From contig NZ_JALMUV010000010.1 of NCBI RefSeq assembly GCF_023155275.1, positions 62,001 to 126,000 on the forward strand: 64,000 bases of DNA, in the 5' to 3' direction. Below the pieces are notes generated by a model. That model did not search any database. It saw only the letters and a list, made by a program, of their open reading frames with translations, and was not told the origin of the DNA. Source of the DNA: Streptomyces rhizoryzae. Lineage in GTDB: Bacteria > Actinomycetota > Actinomycetes > Streptomycetales > Streptomycetaceae. A program made the position numbers and the translations under genes. Of this stretch, positions 58,350 through 64,000 are shown piece by piece; within the stretch, counting starts at the first letter, position 1; each line of letters begins with the position of its first letter.

Positions 58350-59243
58350 GTGTCTGACCCGAACCTGAACGACGCCACCGAGCCGGTCGCGGCTGCAGAG
58401 GCCGAGGTTGACGAGGCCGTCCCGGCCGAGGTCGAGGGGGACGCTGCGGCCATCGCTGACGCCGAGGGCGCCGCGGAGATCGTCGCGGACGCCGACGGCA
58501 CCGACGAGCTGGACGCCGAGGACGCCGCCGCCGGCGAGCCCGCCGAGTCCGCCGCCGTGCACGTCGAGGACGAGGAGGCCGCCGAGGTCTCCGAGGATGC
58601 TGCGGACGCCGAGGAGCAGGAGCCGGTCGACCCGGTCGCCGCCCTCCGCGACGAGCTGCGCGGGCTCCCCGGTGAGTGGTACGTCATCCACACCTACGCG
58701 GGCTACGAGAACCGCGTGAAGACCAACCTCGAACAGCGCGCCGTCTCGCTGAACGTCGAGGACTACATCTTCCAGGCCGAGGTGCCGCAGGAAGAGGTCG
58801 TGCAGATCAAGAACGGCGACCGCCGCACCGTCCGCCAGAACAAGCTCCCGGGCTACGTCCTGGTGCGCATGGACCTGACGAACGAGTCCTGGGGCGTGGT
58901 GCGCAACACCCCCGGTGTCACCGGCTTCGTCGGCAACGCCTACGACCCCTACCCGCTGACCCTGGACGAGATCGTCAAGATGCTCGCCCCGGAGGCCGAG
59001 GAGAAGGCCGCCAAGGAGGCCGCCGCGGCCGAGGGCAAGCCGGCGCCGTCCCGCAAGGTCGAGGTCCAGGTCCTGGACTTCGAGGTGGGCGACTCGGTCA
59101 CCGTCACCGACGGTCCGTTCGCGACGCTCCAGGCGACGATCAACGAGATCAACGCCGACTCGAAGAAGGTCAAGGGCCTGGTCGAGATCTTCGGCCGCGA
59201 GACCCCGGTCGAGCTGAGCTTCGACCAGATCCAGAAGAACTAG
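58350..59243 (+). CDS. nusG: Transcription termination/antitermination factor NusG
   Basis: A 297-residue NusG. The first 110 residues or so form a very acidic, Ala/Glu/Asp-rich extension typical of streptomycete NusG. The NGN domain begins at [20 protein letters not shown], and the KOW domain near the end shows [16 protein letters not shown] and [18 protein letters not shown] 58350 has AAGGAAG upstream; an in-frame start at 58326 is less likely. It couples RNA polymerase to ribosomes and Rho. Confidence 0.95.
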   Translation: MSDPNLNDATEPVAAAEAEVDEAVPAEVEGDAAAIADAEGAAEIVADADGTDELDAEDAAAGEPAESAAVHVEDEEAAEVSEDAADAEEQEPVDPVAALRDELRGLPGEWYVIHTYAGYENRVKTNLEQRAVSLNVEDYIFQAEVPQEEVVQIKNGDRRTVRQNKLPGYVLVRMDLTNESWGVVRNTPGVTGFVGNAYDPYPLTLDEIVKMLAPEAEEKAAKEAAAAEGKPAPSRKVEVQVLDFEVGDSVTVTDGPFATLQATINEINADSKKVKGLVEIFGRETPVELSFDQIQKN

Positions 59244-59270
59244 CTTCTTCCGGACCCTCTGCCACCGACC

Positions 59271-59312
59271 AGGTCAGACCGGCGCACAGCCGGTCTGACC
59301 TGCTCGGTTTTT
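59271..59312 (+). terminator. Rho-independent terminator after nusG
   Basis: A perfect 13-bp stem (AGGTCAGACCGGC, 59271–59283, with 59289–59301) with a 5-base loop is followed by GCTCGGTTTTT, one of the few T-runs in this window. Confidence 0.92.
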
Positions 59313-59338
59313 GGCCGCGTAAGGGTACCCGTTATCGT
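59311..59338 (+). promoter_or_regulatory. Possible promoter of rplK-rplA
   Basis: TTGGCC (59311–59316) and TATCGT (59333–59338) are 16 bp apart, immediately after the nusG terminator and 71 bp before rplK. Confidence 0.4.
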
Positions 59339-59408
59339 TGTGCGGTATGCCTCCATCCGGATGACCGGATCGGCGGCGAATCACCTCTCACTAGGACCCG
59401 GAGAGAGC

Positions 59409-59843
59409 ATGCCTCCCAAGAAGAAGAAGGTCACGGGGCTGATCAAGCTCCAGATCCAGGCCGGTGCCGCCAACCCGGCCCCGCCGGTCGGCCCCGCGCT
59501 GGGTCAGCACGGCGTCAACATCATGGAGTTCTGCAAGGCCTACAACGCCGCGACCGAGTCGCAGCGTGGCATGGTCGTGCCGGTGGAGATCACGGTCTAC
59601 GAGGACCGCTCCTTCACCTTCGTCACCAAGACCCCGCCGGCCGCGAAGCTCATCCTGAAGGCCGCGGGCGTGGAGAAGGGCTCCGGCGAGCCGCACAAGA
59701 CCAAGGTCGCCAAGATCACCCGCGACCAGGTCCGTGACATCGCCACCACCAAGATGCCCGACCTGAACGCCAACGACCTGGACGCCGCCGAGAAGATCAT
59801 CGCCGGTACCGCCCGTTCCATGGGCATCACCGTCGAGGGCTGA
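59409..59843 (+). CDS. rplK: 50S ribosomal protein L11
   Basis: A 144-residue L11, which binds 23S rRNA at the GTPase centre and is needed for stringent factor response. [20 protein letters not shown] is the conserved N-terminal Pro-rich region. ATG 59409 follows GGAGAGA; an in-frame GTG at 59340 lies at the promoter and is rejected. Confidence 0.98.
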
Positions 59844-59955
59844 TTCCCGGCCGTACGGCACCAGGCCGCGCGACGCCGTCGCGCACTGGCACCCCCGTGG
59901 CAGGACCAGGCGCTGGTCCGGACCACGACTCCACCCCACTGCATCAGGAGCAGAA

Positions 59956-60672
59956 GTGAAGCGCAGCAAGACTCTTCGCACCGCGGACGCGAAGATCGAC
60001 CGGGAGCGGCTGTACGCCCCGCTCGAGGCCGTCCGTCTCGCCAAGGACACCACGTCCGTCAAGTTCGACGCGACCGTCGAGGTCGCCATGCGTCTGGGTG
60101 TCGACCCGCGCAAGGCCGACCAGATGGTCCGTGGCACCGTGAACCTCCCGCACGGCACCGGTAAGACCGCCCGGGTCCTGGTCTTCGCGACCGGTGACCG
60201 TGCTGCGGCCGCGGAAGCCGCCGGCGCCGACATCGTCGGCTCGGACGAACTGATCGACGAGGTCGCCAAGGGCCGGCTGGACTTCGACGCCGTCGTCGCC
60301 ACCCCGGACCTCATGGGCAAGGTCGGCCGCCTCGGCCGCGTGCTCGGTCCCCGTGGCCTGATGCCGAACCCGAAGACCGGCACCGTCACCCCGGACGTGG
60401 CCAAGGCCGTCACGGACATCAAGGGCGGCAAGATCGAGTTCCGTGTCGACAAGCACTCCAACCTCCACTTCATCATCGGCAAGGTGTCCTTCGACGACGC
60501 CAAGCTGGTGGAGAACTACGCCGCGGCGCTGGAGGAGATCACCCGTCTGAAGCCGTCCGCCGCCAAGGGCCGCTACATCAAGAAGACGACGATCACCACC
60601 ACCATGGGCCCCGGCGTCCCGGTGGACCCCAACCGCACCCGCAACCTCCTCGTCGAGGACGAGGCGGTCTGA
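59956..60672 (+). CDS. rplA: 50S ribosomal protein L1
   Basis: A 238-residue L1 with [19 protein letters not shown] and [20 protein letters not shown]. It forms the L1 stalk and, as known in other bacteria, represses its own operon by binding mRNA. GTG 59956 follows AGGAG. The 112-bp gap after rplK contains a small hairpin (GGACCAG...CTGGTCC near 59903) that could be involved. Confidence 0.98.
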   Translation: MKRSKTLRTADAKIDRERLYAPLEAVRLAKDTTSVKFDATVEVAMRLGVDPRKADQMVRGTVNLPHGTGKTARVLVFATGDRAAAAEAAGADIVGSDELIDEVAKGRLDFDAVVATPDLMGKVGRLGRVLGPRGLMPNPKTGTVTPDVAKAVTDIKGGKIEFRVDKHSNLHFIIGKVSFDDAKLVENYAAALEEITRLKPSAAKGRYIKKTTITTTMGPGVPVDPNRTRNLLVEDEAV

Positions 60673-60793
60673 CCTTCCCGGTCGCTGCCCCGTAGCGCGT
60701 GACGCGTTCACAACAGGGTCGACGGGGGCGCTGTCAGTGGCCTGGACTACAGTCCCCTGCGAGGTCCATCGAGGAGATCAAGGGGGAGCCTCA

Positions 60794-61654
60794 GTGCGCA
60801 GCACGCGTATAGCCGCCACCGTCGCGGCGGGAGTTGTCATGATGGCCGGTCTGACCGCCTGCAACGGCGGCGGCGACAAGAGCAGCGGGACCGGTGGCGG
60901 CAGCGCCAGTGGCGGCAGCAGCGACGCGGCGGGGGCGAAGTCCCCGCTGGAGGCCGCCCTGGCCTCGCTGAAGACGGCCTCGCAGCAGACGAACGGCAAG
61001 CACTCCGCCAAGGTCGACGGCACGACCAAGAACGGTCAGGTCACCCAGACCATGAAGGGTGCGATGGACTGGGCCGACGGGATGCACATGTCCGTCGACA
61101 TCACCCAGAGCGGCGGCCCGATGGGCGGCTCCGGCAAGCCCAGCAAGGCGCTCTACACGCCCGATGCCATGTACATGAACATGGGCATGCCGGTGGGCGG
61201 CAAGAACTGGATCAAGTACGACTACGACGTCATGGCCAAGAAGCTGGGCGCGGCCGGCGCCCTGATGAAGGACATGATGAACAACAACAACCCGGGCCGG
61301 TCGGTGGACCTGCTGATCGCCTCGGGCAAGGTCAAGGAAGCCGGCAAGGAGGACGTCCGCGGCGTCCAGGCGACCCACTACACCGGCACCCTCGCGGTCA
61401 GCGAGCTGACCCGCATGCAGGCCAAGGACGTCAGCGAGGCGGACCTCAAGGCCCTGGAGCAGCAGCTCAAGACGATCGGCGCCACGACCGAGACCATCGA
61501 CGTCTGGGTGAGCGCGGACAACCTCCTGGTGAAGAAGCGCGAGCAGATGAACAGCGCCAAGTCGCCGTACGACTCGACGGTCTACTACTCGGACTACGGC
61601 ACCCAGGTCTCGGTGACCCCGCCGCCGGCCGCCGACACCACGGAATACAAGTAG
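60794..61654 (+). CDS. Exported lipoprotein, LppX/LprG-like
   Basis: A 286-residue lipoprotein. VRSTRIAATVAAGVVMMAGL leads to the lipobox LTAC. After a Gly/Ser-rich linker the domain (about 60–280) resembles LppX/LprAFG half-barrel proteins: QTNGKHSAKVDGT, MDWADGMHMSVDI, GVQATHYTGTLAV and the C-terminal DVWVSADNLLVKK. Relatives carry lipids across the periplasm-like space. GTG 60794 follows AAGGGGG. It sits between rplA and rplJ within the ribosomal protein cluster but has its own upstream gap. Confidence 0.85.
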   Translation: MRSTRIAATVAAGVVMMAGLTACNGGGDKSSGTGGGSASGGSSDAAGAKSPLEAALASLKTASQQTNGKHSAKVDGTTKNGQVTQTMKGAMDWADGMHMSVDITQSGGPMGGSGKPSKALYTPDAMYMNMGMPVGGKNWIKYDYDVMAKKLGAAGALMKDMMNNNNPGRSVDLLIASGKVKEAGKEDVRGVQATHYTGTLAVSELTRMQAKDVSEADLKALEQQLKTIGATTETIDVWVSADNLLVKKREQMNSAKSPYDSTVYYSDYGTQVSVTPPPAADTTEYK

Positions 61655-61708
61655 GTCCCCGGTGAGCGGGGGCCCGGGGCGGGTCCCCGATGCCCCCGCT
61701 CAGCCGAT

Positions 61709-61738
61709 TTGCCTGCGCGCCGTCCGTTCCCGTACGGT
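61709..61738 (+). promoter_or_regulatory. Promoter of rplJ-rplL
   Basis: TTGCCT (61709–61714) and TACGGT (61733–61738) are spaced 18 bp apart. Transcription should start near 61745, giving a leader of about 220 bases. Confidence 0.62.
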
Positions 61739-61744
61739 GTCCCG

Positions 61745-61964
61745 GAAGCCAAAGACCGCTGGTTGTCTCTGCGTGTCCAGTTCCGGATGCGTGGTGGCCG
61801 AAGGATCCGCTAGCTGCGGACGGCCTGCGCAGGTTGTGTGAGGAAGAAACTCCCGGACATCTTCCGTGTCCGGTCGAGTCACGCCCCGTGCGCCTGCGCC
61901 GGGGCGTTTGTGTTGCCCAGCCCCTTCTGCGCGGTCCTCATCACCCGGAAGGAGGCCGAGGCTC
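61745..61964 (+). ncRNA. Ribosomal protein L10 leader with attenuator
   Basis: This roughly 220-base untranslated leader before rplJ has the element AAGCCAAAGACCGCTGGTTG near its start, resembling the bacterial L10 leader that binds the L10–L12 complex to repress its own mRNA. Two 3' hairpins follow: CCGGACA/TGTCCGG (61853–61873) and ACGCCCC/GGGGCGT (61881–61907). It lies in the only gene-free gap (310 bp) between the lipoprotein gene and rplJ. Confidence 0.75.
61881..61914 (+). terminator. Attenuator hairpin in the rplJ leader
   Basis: ACGCCCC (61881–61887) pairs with GGGGCGT (61901–61907), followed by TTGTGTT. An upstream segment (GCCTGCGCAGG near 61823) shares CCTGCGC with its loop region, so alternative pairing is possible. 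Confidence 0.5.
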
Positions 61965-62495
61965 ATGGCGAGGCCCGACAAGGTCGCAGCCGTCGACGAG
62001 ATCGCGGAGAAGTTCCGCAGCTCGAACGCCGCTGTTGTGACCGCGTACACCGGTCTTACCGTTGCGCAGATCAAGAATCTGCGCCGTTCGCTCGGTGACA
62101 ACGCTCAGTACCGTGTGGTGAAGAACACGCTGACCAAGATCGCGGCCAAGGAGGCCGGGATCTCCGAGCTGGACGAGCACCTCAGTGGCTCGACGGCCGT
62201 CGCCTTCGTGACCGGTGACCCGGTCGAGGCGGCGAAGGGTCTTCGTGACTTCGCCAAGGAGAACCAGAACCTCGTCATCAAGGGCGGTGTCCTTGAGGGC
62301 AAGGCGCTCTCCGCCGACGAGATCAAGAAGCTTGCGGACCTCGAGTCCCGCGAGGTTCTGCTCAGCAAGCTGGCCGGTGCCATGAAGGGCAAGCAGTCCC
62401 AGGCTGCCTCTGTCTTCCAGGCGCTGCCGTCGAAGTTCGTCCGCACCGCGGAAGCGCTTCGCGCCAAGCAGGCCGAGCAGGGCGGTGCCGAGTAA
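61965..62495 (+). CDS. rplJ: 50S ribosomal protein L10
   Basis: A 176-residue L10, the base of the L12 stalk. [31 protein letters not shown] and [17 protein letters not shown] are typical. ATG 61965 follows GGAAGGAGG. It is autoregulated through the leader described above, with rplL as the second gene. Confidence 0.98.
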   Translation: MARPDKVAAVDEIAEKFRSSNAAVVTAYTGLTVAQIKNLRRSLGDNAQYRVVKNTLTKIAAKEAGISELDEHLSGSTAVAFVTGDPVEAAKGLRDFAKENQNLVIKGGVLEGKALSADEIKKLADLESREVLLSKLAGAMKGKQSQAASVFQALPSKFVRTAEALRAKQAEQGGAE

Positions 62496-62602
62496 TTCGG
62501 CTCGCGTCATGACCTGCGCCCTCCGGGCGCGGGTTACAGCGGGCCGCACGCCCGCCGAAATGTACATCCGGCACCAGCCGAATTAGTGGAAGGAAAGCCA
62601 TC

Positions 62603-62989
62603 ATGGCTCTCACCCAGGAAGAACTGCTCGCCGAGTTCGAGTCGATGACCCTCATCCAGCTCTCCGAGTTCGTGAAGGCCTTCGAGGAGAAGTTCGACGT
62701 CACCGCCGCCGCTGCCGCGCCGGTCGTCGTCGCCGGCGGTGCCGCCGGTGGCGAGGGTGCCGCTGCCGAGGAGGAGAAGGACGAGTTCGACGTCATCCTC
62801 ACCGGCGCCGGCGACAAGAAGATCCAGGTCATCAAGGTCGTGCGCGAGCTGACCTCCCTCGGCCTGAAGGAGGCCAAGGACCTGGTCGACGGCACCCCGA
62901 AGCCGGTCCTGGAGAAGGTCGCCAAGGACGCCGCGGACAAGGCCAAGGAGGCCCTCGAGGGCGCCGGCGCCTCCGTCGAGGTCAAGTGA
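62603..62989 (+). CDS. rplL: 50S ribosomal protein L7/L12
   Basis: A 128-residue stalk protein. An N-terminal dimerisation helix ([20 protein letters not shown]) and an Ala-rich hinge lead to the C-terminal factor-binding domain ([37 protein letters not shown]). ATG 62603 follows GGAAGGAAAG. A hairpin terminator follows. Confidence 0.98.
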   Translation: MALTQEELLAEFESMTLIQLSEFVKAFEEKFDVTAAAAAPVVVAGGAAGGEGAAAEEEKDEFDVILTGAGDKKIQVIKVVRELTSLGLKEAKDLVDGTPKPVLEKVAKDAADKAKEALEGAGASVEVK

Positions 62990-63048
62990 CCCCACTGAGT
63001 CCCGTGGACTCCGTCCGGGGCGCCTGAGGGCGTAACGCGGACACCGCC

Positions 63049-63080
63049 AAGGGCGATCACCCATACGGGTGGTCGCCCTT
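63049..63080 (+). terminator. Hairpin after rplL
   Basis: AAGGGCGATCACCC (63049–63062) pairs with GGGTGGTCGCCCTT (63067–63080) with one G·T pair and an ATAC loop. It likely reduces read-through into rpoB. Confidence 0.75.
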
Positions 63081-63428
63081 CGGCGTACCAGCCCCGGCTG
63101 CGTTGCCTCGCGCCGGAGTGCGAGTATGGTGATCTTCGTTGTCCGGGCGCACCTCCATGTGACGATCTCCCTGAGGTGGGGGGCCTTGACGAACCGGACG
63201 CGGCGCGCAATTCTCTGGACGCGACGCGGAAGCGGTCCAGGGTTCGAGGCATGGATCGCCGACGAAGAGGGAAGCATCGGTGTGCGCCACTGGCGCAGGG
63301 CTTTCGGCAGGCGCAGGGCTTTGGGCGTAGAGAAGAACAACGAGGGGCTCCTCCGGCACGGAGGGCAGGACCTCCCGGAGGGAGAAGATCGGTATCACGG
63401 TGCTGTACCGGTCTCCGGAAACTCGCTC

Positions 63429-63457
63429 TGGACATCAGTGGGCCATGTGGCTACACT
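63429..63457 (+). promoter_or_regulatory. Promoter of rpoB
   Basis: TGGACA (63429–63434) and TACACT (63452–63457), spaced 17 bp, match the principal sigma factor consensus well. The expected start is near 63464, about 155 bases before the rpoB start. Confidence 0.72.
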
Positions 63458-63620
63458 GACCCTTTGCGCTGCCTGTTAGCTGCTCCCTGCCCGTCACCAG
63501 GGGCATACCCGAGCCCGTGCAAAGCTGAATGAACCGCCCTGACCTGGGCTTTTCTCTCGGTCTGCGGGATTCGGGACCGGTACGCGCGTAGTGAGTCCGA
63601 GCCCTCGGAAGGACCCCCTC

Positions 63621-64000
63621 TTGGCCGCCTCGCGCAACGCCTCGACTGCCAATACGAACAACGGCGACAGCACCGCCCCGCTGCGCATCTCCTTTGCGAA
63701 GATCAAGGAGCCCCTCGGGGTTCCGAACCTCCTTGCGCTGCAGACCGAAAGCTTCGACTGGCTGCTCGGCAACGCCGCATGGAAGGGTCGCGTCGAGGCT
63801 GCGCTGGAGAGTGGGCAGGAAGTCCCCACCAAGTCCGGTCTGGAAGAGATCTTCGAAGAGATCTCCCCGATCGAGGACTTCTCCGGGTCGATGTCGCTGA
63901 CGTTCCGCGACCACCGCTTCGAGCCTCCGAAGAACTCCATCGACGAGTGCAAGGAGCGGGACTTCACCTACGCGGCTCCGCTGTTCGTCACCGCGGAGTT
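63621..64000 (+). CDS. rpoB: RNA polymerase beta subunit, N-terminal part
   Basis: The first 126 codons of RpoB, cut by the window end. [32 protein letters not shown] and [19 protein letters not shown] identify it. The start is TTG 63621 ([16 protein letters not shown]), preceded by GGAAGGA seven bases upstream; streptomycete rpoB is known to use TTG. The rifampicin-binding region is beyond the window. Confidence 0.97.
   Translation, partial: MAASRNASTANTNNGDSTAPLRISFAKIKEPLGVPNLLALQTESFDWLLGNAAWKGRVEAALESGQEVPTKSGLEEIFEEISPIEDFSGSMSLTFRDHRFEPPKNSIDECKERDFTYAAPLFVTAE

Larger units (their letters stand above)
62990..63620. other. Intergenic region between rplL and rpoB
   Basis: No supported gene occurs in these 631 bases. 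They contain the rplL terminator (63049–63080), the rpoB promoter (63429–63457) and a leader of about 155 bases before the rpoB TTG. Open frames here, on both strands, are not protein-like. Confidence 0.75.

Noticed and set aside
62990..63620. Open frames between rplL and rpoB
   Set aside because: They overlap the terminator and promoter and have no family-like sequence; a long non-coding rpoB leader is usual in this group.

Overview
The window is high-GC actinobacterial DNA, most likely Streptomyces or a close relative. Evidence: codons biased to G/C in the third position, frequent GTG and TTG starts with ATGA/GTGA gene overlaps, an NADH dehydrogenase operon with a Rex-type operator, and the order tRNA-Trp–secE–nusG–rplK–rplA–rplJ–rplL–rpoB. 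No insertion sequence, phage gene, CRISPR array or rRNA was seen. Almost all of it reads as chromosomal core.

Region 1 (1–2227). The left edge holds what looks like a broken gene for a secreted RelA/SpoT-type nucleotide pyrophosphokinase. Next is a secreted NlpC/P60 cell-wall hydrolase, then a long regulatory stretch with a cluster of GATCAC hexamers and a Rex-like site. Region 2 (2228–18459). A complete 14-gene nuoA–N operon encodes respiratory complex I. Region 3 (18536–26516). A lipoprotein, fumarylacetoacetase, a long-chain polyprenyl diphosphate synthase (probably for the menaquinone side chain), a LolA-like exported protein with an ABC transporter, and a RarD-type permease.

Region 4 (26756–36888). 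korAB (2-oxoglutarate:ferredoxin oxidoreductase), one NarL-type response regulator with two paralogous histidine kinases, and, divergent from them, an EccD-like 11-helix membrane protein with a proline-rich EspI/MinD-like ATPase. This last pair recalls type VII secretion, but none of the other secretion genes is present. Region 5 (37145–47009). A second nuo cluster encodes only A, B, C, H, I, J, K, L, M and N. It lacks NuoD and the whole NADH-oxidising module (E, F, G). With ferredoxin-reducing korAB about 7 kb away, a ferredoxin-fed or hybrid complex I is a reasonable hypothesis.

Region 6 (47208–57608). htpX, a YccF protein, a lipoprotein with three copies of a two-cysteine repeat, a YajQ protein, tRNA-Tyr, an NAD(P)-binding protein, an amidohydrolase homologue that seems to lack catalytic residues, tRNA-Thr and tRNA-Met, rpmG, a HadA/HadB-like hydratase pair, murB, adenosine deaminase and an aspartate aminotransferase. 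Region 7 (57801–64000). tRNA-Trp, secE, nusG, rplK, rplA, a lipoprotein gene, an L10-type leader with an attenuator, rplJ, rplL, and the start of rpoB, cut by the window edge.

The strongest candidates for something under-described are the nuo2/kor pairing, the orphan EccD/EspI-like pair, the CTDxINYAGDPRSNAEINSIG repeat lipoprotein and the broken secreted alarmone synthetase. Gene names rest on motif recognition and recalled family knowledge. No database search was run.
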